Below, in pieces: positions 27,237-36,317 of a stretch of DNA of 64,000 nt. Source of the stretch: G020353115 sp964389685. GTDB taxonomy: Bacteria > Bacteroidota > Bacteroidia > Bacteroidales > VadinHA17. The notes under the pieces are model-generated. The model was not told where the DNA came from. It saw nothing but the letters and a program-made list of their open reading frames with translations, and searched no databases. The stretch is taken from NCBI GenBank assembly GCA_964389685.1, contig CAYMFM010000006.1, positions 1 through 64,000 of the forward strand, written 5' to 3'. The translations under genes were made by a program, and so were the position numbers. The first letter of the stretch is position 1. The number at the start of each line of letters is the position of its first letter.

Positions 27237-28484
27237 TTAAAGGATGAAGAATTTCCAGATGATATAGTATATCCCGAAGCCGGATAGAACAACAAGTCCA
27301 GCCCACGTCAATATCCTCAACCACAGTTTTGGCCGGTCTTCCTGCTTTACGTTGCTTCCGGTAACCACCTTGTAGTTCATGTATCCAAGTACGGGTGCCG
27401 TTAGAAAGGAGAGTGTTGTGGCAAGATCAACCAGGAAACTCATTGCCGTAACAAAGAATTTCAAAATTACGATCGTCCCGACAAACAAAATTCCAAGCCA
27501 CATCCAGGAGAGCCAGTTCCATTCTTTCCGGGAAGTAACCTTCGGGATAAGCAGTTCTGTGGTTGGTTTCAATACTCGTGGATAAGCATCCAGGCAGGTT
27601 AGGGTTGTACTCGACATGGTTGTTAATGCCGCAATGGCTATCAGGATATAAGCCCAGCTTCCCAGGTTGGAGGTAAAGAGGTTAATTAACTGACCTGCAA
27701 ATTGGGTCCCGTTATCCGAAAACTGCTCCCCGCTTCCATACATTACCAGTGCGCCGAGTGAGAGAAAACCGATCGATAAGAAAGCCGTCCCGATGTATCC
27801 CACGTTAAAATCGAAAAGGGACTCCCTCAGTTTTGGTGTGTACCCCGTCTCTTTTTTCTTCGCAATCGTCCAGAGGGAATGCCAAACAGAAATGTCAATT
27901 GCCGAAGGCATCCACCCTGCAAAGGCAATGAGCAAAGCAATGTCTGTAAAATTCCATTCAAATGATCGTGCATACTCAGGATCGGGATTAAACCCCTTTG
28001 TAATAGCTGAAACAACAGCCACCAGGGTGGAAATTGCCAGCAGGGTGATGATGAATTTAATGATCTTATCCAGAAACGAAAATTTCCCCACCGTTATGAT
28101 CAGGATCCCCGTAATCAGGATGATAAGAGCCCAGGTAAAAGGGGTAAACGAACCGGAGAAAACGTTTGAAAAAATACCTGCGGTCACAGCAGTGATAGCT
28201 GCCTGTAAGGTAAACATCGTACCCAGAGTTAACAAAACATAGAGGACCAATCCCCACTTTCCCAGCCTGTAATACCCCTGTAAGAGACTCTCCCCGGTTG
28301 AGGCAGCATACCGGGGCCCAAATTCGAAAAACGGATATTTAAACAGATTGATCAGAAGAATAATCCCCACCAGGTCAAATCCATAAATTGCACCCGCACG
28401 GGATGATTGAACAAGATGGGAAACACCGATGGCAGCACCAGCCCACAGTAGGCCTGGTCCCAACGATTTGATATTAAACCTCAT
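27237..28484 (-). CDS. Nramp-family transporter with non-canonical metal-site motifs
   Basis: 415 residues and about 11 membrane helices with the Nramp/LeuT fold. LGPGLLWAGAAIG at the start matches TM1 of the family. However, the canonical TM1 DPGN metal motif is replaced by GVSH, and the TM6 MPHN-type motif by MPSA (AGWMPSAIDISVW). The methionine and aspartate that coordinate Mn/Fe in classical Nramps are therefore not both present. The protein may belong to an Nramp-related branch with another ion, such as Mg, or another substrate. It is encoded 12 bp downstream of a small acidic protein gene on the same strand and converges with the rpoC operon. Confidence 0.8.
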   Translation of the reverse strand: MRFNIKSLGPGLLWAGAAIGVSHLVQSSRAGAIYGFDLVGIILLINLFKYPFFEFGPRYAASTGESLLQGYYRLGKWGLVLYVLLTLGTMFTLQAAITAVTAGIFSNVFSGSFTPFTWALIILITGILIITVGKFSFLDKIIKFIITLLAISTLVAVVSAITKGFNPDPEYARSFEWNFTDIALLIAFAGWMPSAIDISVWHSLWTIAKKKETGYTPKLRESLFDFNVGYIGTAFLSIGFLSLGALVMYGSGEQFSDNGTQFAGQLINLFTSNLGSWAYILIAIAALTTMSSTTLTCLDAYPRVLKPTTELLIPKVTSRKEWNWLSWMWLGILFVGTIVILKFFVTAMSFLVDLATTLSFLTAPVLGYMNYKVVTGSNVKQEDRPKLWLRILTWAGLVVLSGFGIYYIIWKFFIL

Positions 28485-28496
28485 AACTAATCCGGA

Positions 28497-28847
28497 TTAA
28501 TCATCATCTTCATCATCCGGGTGTTGATCTGACAGGTAATCCAGATCAGCATATTTATCTTCATATTCCTCCCGGGAATCCACCTTTAAAACTCCATCAT
28601 CGTCATAATCCTCATCCTCCGTAATGATCTGCTGAGCTTGGACATTTGTCATCCTGATGAGATAATATTTATCATCGGTCTCGAATGGAAGAGCACTGAC
28701 CAGTTTCCCTTCTTTATTCGTAAAGGTGATCAGGTTCTGACTGAAACCGTTGGGATAAACCAACTTTATCTGTTCCTGTATTTCTTCATCTAACTTATCG
28801 AAATCTTTAATTACACGGATTTTTTCGTTTTTCGGCTGCGTCATCAT
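28497..28847 (-). CDS. Small acidic conserved hypothetical protein
   Basis: 116 residues. A mixed N-terminal part (KNEKIRVIKDFDKLDEEIQE ... LVYPNGFSQNLITFTN, KYYLIRMTNVQAQQII) is followed by a strongly acidic tail (EDEDYDDDGVLKV ... HPDDEDDD). No signal peptide or membrane segment. I recognise no named domain; the length and layout resemble small Bacteroidota-specific proteins. It probably shares a transcript with the downstream transporter gene (12-bp gap). Either of two adjacent ATG codons at 28847 and 28844 may be used. Confidence 0.7.
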   Translation of the reverse strand: MMTQPKNEKIRVIKDFDKLDEEIQEQIKLVYPNGFSQNLITFTNKEGKLVSALPFETDDKYYLIRMTNVQAQQIITEDEDYDDDGVLKVDSREEYEDKYADLDYLSDQHPDDEDDD

Positions 28848-29159
28848 TTGGCTAATGGCATGTTGGTTAAAGGTTTGGTTTACTAATCACGGACCGTTCC
28901 ACTTCATTTTCTCAGAAGAAACAGGGCAATCCTATTAATCGTTAAACATAAAAATAATTTCTTATAACAAAATGGTTTTAGGCTACTTTTTGTAATCATC
29001 TTCTGGTTTCATATGCTTTCAAGTTTTGCTGGCATTGTATAATGGTTTCTGAATGTTCTAATTATGCTCTCCCATGACATTAATACAGAATTTTTATATA
29101 TTTGTCAACTTCAACCGGAACTCACTTATGTAAAACGCAATACAGTTAAAAATATCAAC
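28848..29159. other. Divergent intergenic region between the acidic-protein gene and etfB
   Basis: 312 bp, AT-rich. On the plus strand a perfect -7 box is present (next entry). Nothing convincing was found for the minus strand. The frame of etfB is open upstream to 29064 but contains no family-like sequence. Confidence 0.5.
29097..29104 (+). promoter_or_regulatory. -7 promoter box upstream of etfB
   Basis: TATATTTG matches TAnnTTTG exactly, 55 bp before the etfB ATG. The -33 TTTG is missing (CATG at the expected position), which could mean a weaker or activator-dependent promoter for the etf operon. Confidence 0.5.
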
Positions 29160-29909
29160 ATGAAGTTAGCAGTTTGCCTGGGGAATGTCCCCGATACCAC
29201 AACCAAAGTTAAGTTTTCAAACAATAACACTGCATTTGAAAAAACAGGTGTACAGTGGATCATTAATCCATGGGACGAACTGGCTCTGACAAGGGCTATT
29301 GAGTTGAAAGAGGACAGTGGTAATCCTGTGGATACCGTTACCGTAATTACAGTCGGACTTACGGACGCTGAACCAACCATAAGAAAAGCACTGGCTATCG
29401 GAGCGGATAACGCCATTCGCATTAATGCTGAACCGACCGATGCATATGTTGTGGCAGCACAGCTGGCAGAGCAGTTGAAAAAGAACGATTTTGATATTAT
29501 CCTCTGTGGCATTGAATCCAGCGACTATAACGGGTTTGCTGTTGGAGGAATGCTTGCGGAATTTCTCGATTACCTTTCTGTATCGGCTGTTTCTCGTCTT
29601 ACCATCACCGGCAATGATCTTGAGATTACCCGGGATATTGATGGGGGAAAAGAGATTGTCCAGGTGGAAACTCCACTCGTGGCAATTGTACAAAAGGGAA
29701 TAACCAAGGAACCAAGGATTCCGGCAATGCGTGGCATCATGATGGCGCGTAAAAAACCGCTTGAAGTGGTTGAACCGACAGATGTGGAGGCGATGACCGA
29801 GTTTTCCGGGTTTGAACCTCCCCAATCAAAACCACCCTGTAAAATGATTGAGGCGGAAAATATAAAAGAACTTGTCGAATTGTTGCAGAACGAGGCAAAA
29901 GTACTTTAA
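29160..29909 (+). CDS. etfB: Electron transfer flavoprotein beta subunit
   Basis: 249 residues: MKLAVCLGNVPDTTTKVKF, WIINPWDELALTRAIEL and the AMP-binding region typical of EtfB. With EtfA it forms an FAD/AMP heterodimer that accepts electrons from acyl-CoA dehydrogenases. ATG 29160 is chosen because the family starts at MKxxVC. etfA starts 34 bp later, followed by a membrane Fe-S protein and an acyl-CoA dehydrogenase on the same strand, so donor, carrier and likely membrane acceptor are encoded together. Confidence 0.95.
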   Translation: MKLAVCLGNVPDTTTKVKFSNNNTAFEKTGVQWIINPWDELALTRAIELKEDSGNPVDTVTVITVGLTDAEPTIRKALAIGADNAIRINAEPTDAYVVAAQLAEQLKKNDFDIILCGIESSDYNGFAVGGMLAEFLDYLSVSAVSRLTITGNDLEITRDIDGGKEIVQVETPLVAIVQKGITKEPRIPAMRGIMMARKKPLEVVEPTDVEAMTEFSGFEPPQSKPPCKMIEAENIKELVELLQNEAKVL

Positions 29910-29943
29910 CAGAATAAAAAATCAGAAACGTAAAAAAAATATC

Positions 29944-30918
29944 ATGGCAGTATTAGTATATGCAGAAAACTGGGATGGGAAGTTTAAAAAACTCACCTTT
30001 GAATTGATATCCTATGCGTCAAAAATAGCTGAAATGCTGAACACTTCCACATCGGTTGTCTCAATCGGGAAGGTAGATGAGAGTGAACTGAATAAACTTG
30101 GGAATTATGGTGCCCTGAAGGTATTGAAAGTGGAAGGCGATCAGTTTAAAAACCTGGATAACCAGGTGTATACTAACATCATTTTCCAGGCTGCACAAAA
30201 GGAGGAGGCTGACGTGATCCTCCTTGCCCACAACAATACAGGGAAAGCGTTGGCACCCAGATTGTCGGTTAAATTGAAAGCAGCCCTGGGTTCGAGCCTG
30301 ATCGCACTACCCTCTTCCCTGGAACCATTTACCGTTTACAAGAAGGTGTTCTCCGGAAAAGCATATGCCAATATCATATTGAAATCGGATAAAAAGGTCC
30401 TGACCCTCGCACAGAATTCATTTAAACTGATTGAAACGGATAATCAGGCATCGATTGAATCTTTTGTCCCGGAAATCGATGAAACAGAGATCAAAACAAA
30501 GGTAAAAGACACACAGAAACAGACCGGAAAAATCATCCTGACCGATGCTGAGATTGTCGTTTCAGGAGGTCGCGGAATGAGAACGGGTGACAATTGGGGA
30601 CCGCTTGAAGAACTTGCTGCTGTACTTGGAGGAGCTTTAGCCTGTTCCAGACCGGTCTCAGATGAGGGTTGGCGCCCTCATGAAGAACATACCGGGCAAA
30701 CAGGAAAAATCATTGCTCCAAATTTATACATTGCTGTAGGAATATCCGGAGCGATCCAACACCTGGCGGGTGTTAGCTCCTCAAAATACATCGTGGCAAT
30801 AAACACCGATCCCGATGCGCCGATATTTGAAGCCGCAGATTATGGTATTCTGGGGGATGCAATAAAAGTTCTTCCGGAATTGGTGAACGCGGTAAAAGAA
30901 ATGAAATCACAGCAATAA
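29944..30918 (+). CDS. etfA: Electron transfer flavoprotein alpha subunit
   Basis: 324 residues. The N-terminal domain (AVLVYAENWDGKFKKLTFEL) is followed by the C-terminal FAD domain with VVSGGRGMRTGDNWGPLEEL, ARPVSD-like SRPVSDEGW, TGQTGKIIAPNLYIAVGISG and AIQHLAG. No N-terminal ferredoxin domain and no obvious second-FAD insert were seen, so a conventional non-bifurcating Etf is the default reading. Confirming that would need alignment to bifurcating EtfAB. The gap to the next gene is 84 bp. Confidence 0.95.
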   Translation: MAVLVYAENWDGKFKKLTFELISYASKIAEMLNTSTSVVSIGKVDESELNKLGNYGALKVLKVEGDQFKNLDNQVYTNIIFQAAQKEEADVILLAHNNTGKALAPRLSVKLKAALGSSLIALPSSLEPFTVYKKVFSGKAYANIILKSDKKVLTLAQNSFKLIETDNQASIESFVPEIDETEIKTKVKDTQKQTGKIILTDAEIVVSGGRGMRTGDNWGPLEELAAVLGGALACSRPVSDEGWRPHEEHTGQTGKIIAPNLYIAVGISGAIQHLAGVSSSKYIVAINTDPDAPIFEAADYGILGDAIKVLPELVNAVKEMKSQQ

Positions 30919-31002
30919 AGAACAAACACCCGGTTATTCTTTCGGAACTCACGCTCTCAGATGAAGATCCCGTTTTCCATGATGATTTAAAATCAGAGAT
31001 GT

Positions 31003-33108
31003 ATGATTAAACAGATGTTGTTCATATTATCACTGGTCGTAACGCTTGTTGCATTCGGCTATACAACGCATAGAATAATCTCTTTTTTTAAACTGACACG
31101 CCCTGCATTTCCCATCCGGGATTTTGGCAAACGGTTAAGGGTTACCTTGAAAGTAGCCATCGGACAGAGCAAGATCTTCAGAAGACATGTAATCGGTCTT
31201 ATGCATGCCCTGGTGTTCTGGGGATTCCTCGTTATTCTCTTCGGCAGCATTGAAATGATTATCGATGGTGTGGCACGAACGGAGAGAATCGTAAGCGTGC
31301 TGGGACCTGTATATGATGTGATCATTGCTTGCGGTGATCTGTTTGCCGCGGTCATCCTTGTGGCTATTGTTGCATTCCTGATCAGGAGAATATTTATGCA
31401 CATTAAACGGTTTACAGGGATGGAGATGACACACTGGTCACATGTCGATGCCAATATTTCCCTGCTTCTGATCCTTTTGCTGATGGTCTCATTGCTTGGA
31501 ATGAATACATTTTATATCGCTCATAACCGCGCAATGACTCATGAGATTGAAGGTTTTTTCCCGGTCAGTTCATTCCTGGCAGATCGATTTTCAATGCTCT
31601 CCAATGAAACACTCTATACATTACACGAGATCAATTGGTGGACTCATATTCTGATGATCTTTTTCTTTGCCAATTACCTTCCTTATTCAAAGCACTTTCA
31701 TGTGTTTATGTCCGTTCCAAACGTATTCCTCAGCAACCTGGATCCTATCGGAAAACTGAAGACAATGGAGCAGATTACCGGGGAAGTTATACAAATGATG
31801 AATCCGGAAACTGCCTATGCAGACATGCCCGGTAGTGAAGATGAGGTGATGGAGCGGTTTGGTATACTGGATGTTGAAGATGCAACCTGGAAGAACTATT
31901 TTGATTCACTCTCCTGTACCCAGTGCGGAAGGTGTACATCCGTCTGTCCTGCAAATATTACCGGCAAGAAACTCTCTCCCAGGAAAATCATGATGGATCT
32001 GAGAACCAGGATGAAGGAAAAAGGTCCCGGAATGATAAAACTGGGGAAGCAATATACCGATCAGAAATCCCTGATCAGGGATTACATTACAGAGGAGGAG
32101 CTCTGGGCCTGTACAACCTGTAATGCATGTGTGCAGGAATGCCCGATAAATATCAATCAGCCTTCACTGATCGTGGATATGCGGAGATACCTGGTGATGG
32201 AGGAGTCTGCCGGTCCGGCCGAACTGAACCAGATCTTTTCCAACATTGAAAACAATGGCGCTCCATGGCAGCTTTCTCAGGAGGACCGGATGGTATGGGC
32301 GGAGAACCTGCAGATGAATGGAACAAAAGTTGATGTTCCCCTGATGGCCGAACGGTTTGCCGGGGGACAAATACCCGAATACCTGTTGTGGGTTGGTAGT
32401 GCAGGAGCCTTTGATGACCGGTATAAAAAAGTGACAAGAGCTTTTGTGAAGATTTTAACTCACCTGGGAATCAATTATGCAGTGCTGGGAACAGAAGAGT
32501 CTTCAACCGGAGATGTTGCACGGCGAGCCGGTAATGAAATGCTGTTCCAGATGCAGGCCATGATGAATATCGAGTTGCTTACCGGTTATGAGGTGAAAAA
32601 GATCCTGACCTGTGATCCGCATGCATACAACACCTTTAAAAATGAGTATCCTGATTTTGGCGGCAAATTTGACGTGATGCACCATACCCAGTTTTTAAAC
32701 CGGTTGATAGAAGCGGGAAAACTTTCGCTTGAGTCCGAGGCGCTGAGGGGAAAAATAGTGACATTCCATGATCCCTGTTATCTTGGCCGTGCCAACGGAG
32801 AATATAACGCTCCAAGGAGAATCATCGAAACAATGCCTGTTACATTTGTGGAAATGCCACGGAATAAAAGTTTTGCCCTTTGCTGTGGAGCAGGAGGTGG
32901 CCAGATGTTTAAAGAGGCTGAAAAAGGCGACCGGGAAGTCTTTGTCGAACGTACCGAAGAGGCACTGAACACCGGGGCAGATATCATTGCCACTGCATGT
33001 CCCTATTGCATGGTAATGCTTACCGATGGGCTAAAGTATGCAAACAGGGAAGATGAAATCAGGAATCTCGATATTGCAGAACTGGTTGCCCTGTCACTGA
33101 ATTTGTAA
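31003..33108 (+). CDS. Membrane-bound Fe-S oxidoreductase, DUF224/HdrD-like (Etf:quinone oxidoreductase type)
   Basis: 701 residues. The N-terminal part (1-250) has about six membrane helices with conserved histidines, resembling the nitrate-reductase gamma/cytochrome b unit. Two 4Fe-4S motifs follow (CTQCGRCTSVCP and CTTCNACVQECP), then two cysteine-rich CCG domains (TCDPHAYNTFKNEYP and DPCYLGR ... LCCGAGGGQMFKE) as in heterodisulfide reductase HdrD. Proteins with this layout encoded next to etfBA are known in syntrophic fatty-acid oxidisers as Etf:(methyl)menaquinone oxidoreductase (EMO). Here the context is etfB-etfA-this-acyl-CoA dehydrogenase, so passing electrons from acyl-CoA oxidation to menaquinone is the likely role. 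This is inferred, not shown. Confidence 0.85.
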   Translation: MIKQMLFILSLVVTLVAFGYTTHRIISFFKLTRPAFPIRDFGKRLRVTLKVAIGQSKIFRRHVIGLMHALVFWGFLVILFGSIEMIIDGVARTERIVSVLGPVYDVIIACGDLFAAVILVAIVAFLIRRIFMHIKRFTGMEMTHWSHVDANISLLLILLLMVSLLGMNTFYIAHNRAMTHEIEGFFPVSSFLADRFSMLSNETLYTLHEINWWTHILMIFFFANYLPYSKHFHVFMSVPNVFLSNLDPIGKLKTMEQITGEVIQMMNPETAYADMPGSEDEVMERFGILDVEDATWKNYFDSLSCTQCGRCTSVCPANITGKKLSPRKIMMDLRTRMKEKGPGMIKLGKQYTDQKSLIRDYITEEELWACTTCNACVQECPININQPSLIVDMRRYLVMEESAGPAELNQIFSNIENNGAPWQLSQEDRMVWAENLQMNGTKVDVPLMAERFAGGQIPEYLLWVGSAGAFDDRYKKVTRAFVKILTHLGINYAVLGTEESSTGDVARRAGNEMLFQMQAMMNIELLTGYEVKKILTCDPHAYNTFKNEYPDFGGKFDVMHHTQFLNRLIEAGKLSLESEALRGKIVTFHDPCYLGRANGEYNAPRRIIETMPVTFVEMPRNKSFALCCGAGGGQMFKEAEKGDREVFVERTEEALNTGADIIATACPYCMVMLTDGLKYANREDEIRNLDIAELVALSLNL

Positions 33109-33188
33109 TAAAACGGATAATCGTATCTTTACGGATAATTATTGCAGTACATAACAATCCCGAAATATTTCAAAAAAAACATTCAAAA

Positions 33189-34973
33189 ATGGAAAAAATA
33201 TTGGCCATAAAAGGTGGTGAATTCATGGTAAAAGAAACCGAAGCCGATGAGATCTTTATCCCGGAGGAGTTTGATGAAGAACAGAAAATGATTGCAGAAA
33301 CCTGTCAGGACTTTCTCGATACAGAAGTAATGCCTAACCTGGATAGAATTGATAATCAGGAAGATGGATTAGTGAGGAGCTTGCTTGACAAAGCCGGTGA
33401 ATTGGGATTGCTTGGTATAGCTTTACCGGAAGAGTATGATGGATTCGGACAGTCATTTGTTACATCAATGATCACCTGTGAGATCATGGGATCATCCTAT
33501 TCTTTTGCGGTTGCCTTTTCCTGCCACACCGGTATAGGATCACTTCCGATCCTCTATTATGGAAATGAGGAACAAAAAAAGAAATACCTGCCAAAACTGG
33601 CAACCGGAGAATGGGTGGGAGCATATTGCCTTACAGAACCCGGAGCCGGCTCCGATGCAAATGCAGGGAAAACAAAAGCTGTGCTTTCCGATGATGGGAA
33701 GCATTATATTCTGAATGGCCAGAAAATGTGGATCACCAACGCCGGATTTGCCGATGTGTTTACCGTTTTTGCGAAGATCGATAATGACAGGGTCCTCAGT
33801 GCCTTTATCGTGGAGAGGGATTATCCCGGACTAGTATTTAACCCCGAGGAGAAAAAGATGGGCATTAAGGGATCTTCAACCCGGCAAATCTTCTTTAACG
33901 ATTGCATGGTCCCTGTGGAGAACATGCTCGGATCCCGGGGAGGAGGATTCAGGATAGCCCTCAATATTCTGCACATGGGACGGATAAAACTGGGAGGAAA
34001 TGTGCTGGGAGCAGCAAAACTAACCATCAATTATTCGGTCCAGTATGCCAACGAAAGGAAACAGTTCGGTATGTTGATCTCGGAATTCGGGGCAATAAAA
34101 TATAAGCTGGCAGAACAGGTGATAAAAACCTTTGTGACAGAATCTGCAGTTTACAGGGCAAGCCATAATGTCGATCAGGCAGTTGAAATGAACCATGATG
34201 AGGGGGCAAAAGATCATGCCATGATTATCGCATTCAACCAGCTCGCCATCGAAGCAGCCATCCTGAAAGTCTTCGGATCGGAAATCCTGGATTATATTGT
34301 CGATGAAGCAGTTCAGATCTTCGGAGGAATGGGATACACGTCTGAAATGCCGGTGGAACGCGGGTACAGGGATTCAAGAATCAACCGGATCTTTGAAGGT
34401 ACCAATGAGATCAATAAGATCCTGGCTGTCGATACCGTTCTGAAAAGAGCCATGAAAGGAGAATTCGACCTGTTCGGTGAGGCAAAGAAAGTGGTCGACG
34501 GACTGGCTTCCCTGCCATCTCAACCAGCAGAATCTTTTTCCGATTACTATGTGCAGAAAAAAACCTATATCAGCCATTTCAAAAAAACAGCCCTAATGCT
34601 CATTCACTATGCATCAGAGAAGTTCCAGAGAAAGCTGGTTTTTGAACAGGAGATCCTGAATAACATCTCCGATATCATCATGAACCTCTACGTTGCAGAA
34701 TCTGCAGTATTACGGGTTCAGAAACTGGAGAAAATGCGTGGCGAAGAAGCGGTAAAGATATTCAAGGATATCATCGATGTTTTTGTATATGACGTAGCTG
34801 ATCGGGTGCGAAAATCAGCTACTGACACCGTGAATTCATTAGCTGATGATAAGGAAAAAGAGATGATGTTGAAGGGCATCGTCTACTATTCTGCCGTGGA
34901 AGGAGTCAATGTCAGAGATGCCAGAAGAAGGATTGCTGATAAACTCATAGAAGAGAATAGATATGCATTTTAA
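33189..34973 (+). CDS. Acyl-CoA dehydrogenase with C-terminal extension
   Basis: 594 residues, about 200 longer than a classical short/medium-chain enzyme. The extra C-terminal helical domain (from about 435) recalls very-long-chain or Bacteroidota-type acyl-CoA dehydrogenases. FAD and substrate motifs are GAYCLTEPGAGSDA, MWITNAGFAD, YANERKQFG and QIFGGMGYTSEMPVERGYRD. The catalytic Glu is in RIFEGTNEIN. It oxidises a fatty acyl-CoA to the trans-2-enoyl-CoA and should reduce the neighbouring EtfAB. It follows the DUF224 gene by 80 bp. Substrate chain length cannot be told from sequence. Confidence 0.93.
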   Translation: MEKILAIKGGEFMVKETEADEIFIPEEFDEEQKMIAETCQDFLDTEVMPNLDRIDNQEDGLVRSLLDKAGELGLLGIALPEEYDGFGQSFVTSMITCEIMGSSYSFAVAFSCHTGIGSLPILYYGNEEQKKKYLPKLATGEWVGAYCLTEPGAGSDANAGKTKAVLSDDGKHYILNGQKMWITNAGFADVFTVFAKIDNDRVLSAFIVERDYPGLVFNPEEKKMGIKGSSTRQIFFNDCMVPVENMLGSRGGGFRIALNILHMGRIKLGGNVLGAAKLTINYSVQYANERKQFGMLISEFGAIKYKLAEQVIKTFVTESAVYRASHNVDQAVEMNHDEGAKDHAMIIAFNQLAIEAAILKVFGSEILDYIVDEAVQIFGGMGYTSEMPVERGYRDSRINRIFEGTNEINKILAVDTVLKRAMKGEFDLFGEAKKVVDGLASLPSQPAESFSDYYVQKKTYISHFKKTALMLIHYASEKFQRKLVFEQEILNNISDIIMNLYVAESAVLRVQKLEKMRGEEAVKIFKDIIDVFVYDVADRVRKSATDTVNSLADDKEKEMMLKGIVYYSAVEGVNVRDARRRIADKLIEENRYAF

Positions 34974-35015
34974 CAGCTTTTTTCGTATCTTTAAGTAGTT
35001 GTTACGGACAAAGAG

Positions 35016-35381
35016 ATGAAACAATGTAAACCGTTGATTTTTTGGATCATTCTTTTTACAGGTGCCCTTCTGCTCAATACCTGTGACAGTGAACCGGAAT
35101 GTGGCTGTGATGGAAAGAAGGCATTTGAGTTGACGAATGAGGTGGGAGAGATCTATTATGAGACTGAAGATGACTATGTCACCTTCATAAGTGCAACTCT
35201 TTATACAGTATTTGTATTGTGCAATCCCAAGGAATTTCGCGATACCCTGGCAGCGTTTGACCAGGGAGACCTTGTTTATGTATCGGGAATAGCCCATTAC
35301 CAGTGTTACAATAATCCATACACCCAGACTTCCTACCTTCTTGATATGAAAAGCATTGCTGAGTATAAATTAGATGATTAG
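35016..35381 (+). CDS. Small lipoprotein of unknown function
   Basis: 121 residues. A type II signal peptide (PLIFWIILFTGALLLNTC, lipobox LLNTC) precedes a mature part of about 100 residues with cysteines at CGCDGKK, LCNPKEF and HYQCYNN. The fold FELTNEVGEIYYETEDDYV ... VYVSGIAHYQCY looks like a small beta barrel, possibly OB-like, but no family is recognised. It begins 42 bp after the acyl-CoA dehydrogenase gene. Whether it belongs to that operon is unclear. Confidence 0.7.
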   Translation: MKQCKPLIFWIILFTGALLLNTCDSEPECGCDGKKAFELTNEVGEIYYETEDDYVTFISATLYTVFVLCNPKEFRDTLAAFDQGDLVYVSGIAHYQCYNNPYTQTSYLLDMKSIAEYKLDD

Positions 35382-35471
35382 AACGTTTCAGGAGGTTGAA
35401 CCATTGCCCTCTCTTCTTTTAATCCAATCGATGCACTGCTCGTTTAATTTGCATAGAAAACTTTTAGCATA

Positions 35472-36260
35472 ATGGATAAATATTCCGGTAAACGGATTGT
35501 CATGGTAGGTTCCGGTAATGTAGCTTGTCAACTATCCAAAGCATTACTCGATGCCGGATACCAGATAATCCAGGTGTATAGCAAAACCGCTGCTCATGCC
35601 AGAGCCCTGGCTGTTACCCTGAATTCTTCCTGGACTGATCAAGTTTCGGAGATCACAGACCAGGGTGATCTGTATATTCTTGCCGTTTCCGATTCGGCCA
35701 TTCCACAACTGGCAGATCAAATCAACATCAAATCACAACTCGTGGTCCATACTTCCGGGAGCGTGGAAATGAACATCTTCCGCGGCAAGGCGAAGAATTA
35801 TGGTGTGTTTTACCCCCTGCAAACCTTTTCAAAAAACAGGACTGTTGATTTCAAAAACATTCCTGTGGCAGTTGAAGGAAATAACAAAGAGAGTGAAGCC
35901 ACTTTGTCACACCTTGGCCAACAGGTATCAGAAAGGGTAATAATACTCAACAGCACCGATCGGCTATACCTGCATCTTGCTGCCGTCTTCGCCTGTAATT
36001 TTACAAATCACCTTTACCACCTTGCCTCCCTGATCCTTGATAAAAAAAACATACCCTTTGACCTGCTGTTACCACTCATTCATGAAACAGCAGGTAAAAT
36101 CAGGACAATACACCCGGGTGAAGGGCAAACGGGACCTGCGGTAAGAAATGATCAAATTGTTATTAAAAAGCATTTAGATTTATTATCTTTCTCCCCCGAA
36201 AACAGGGAGCTATATGACTCACTCAGCCGCAGTATCTACTCTCTTGCTCATGACAGATAG
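35472..36260 (+). CDS. Rossmann-like NAD(P) oxidoreductase with DUF2520 domain
   Basis: 262 residues. The N-terminal Rossmann domain (KRIVMVGSGNVACQLSKAL, GxGxxA/G nucleotide loop) is followed by an all-helical DUF2520 domain (HLAAVFACNFTNHLYHLAS, GQTGPAVRNDQIVIKKHLDL). The build resembles ketopantoate reductase and pyrroline-5-carboxylate reductase, but the reaction of DUF2520 proteins is not established. First of five closely spaced genes (DUF2520, HAD, UbiA, Maf, peptidase), a gene order I know as recurrent in Bacteroidota. Confidence 0.88.
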   Translation: MDKYSGKRIVMVGSGNVACQLSKALLDAGYQIIQVYSKTAAHARALAVTLNSSWTDQVSEITDQGDLYILAVSDSAIPQLADQINIKSQLVVHTSGSVEMNIFRGKAKNYGVFYPLQTFSKNRTVDFKNIPVAVEGNNKESEATLSHLGQQVSERVIILNSTDRLYLHLAAVFACNFTNHLYHLASLILDKKNIPFDLLLPLIHETAGKIRTIHPGEGQTGPAVRNDQIVIKKHLDLLSFSPENRELYDSLSRSIYSLAHDR

Positions 36261-36317
36261 GATGGCTTGTCGTTTGAAAACAATATCGTTCCTAATCCGT
36301 AATAACGAACCTGGTAA

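Noticed and set aside
29944..30918. Bifurcating EtfA
   Set aside because: No fused ferredoxin domain is present, and the gene pairs with a DUF224 quinone-type reductase, which favours a conventional Etf; sequence alone does not exclude it completely.
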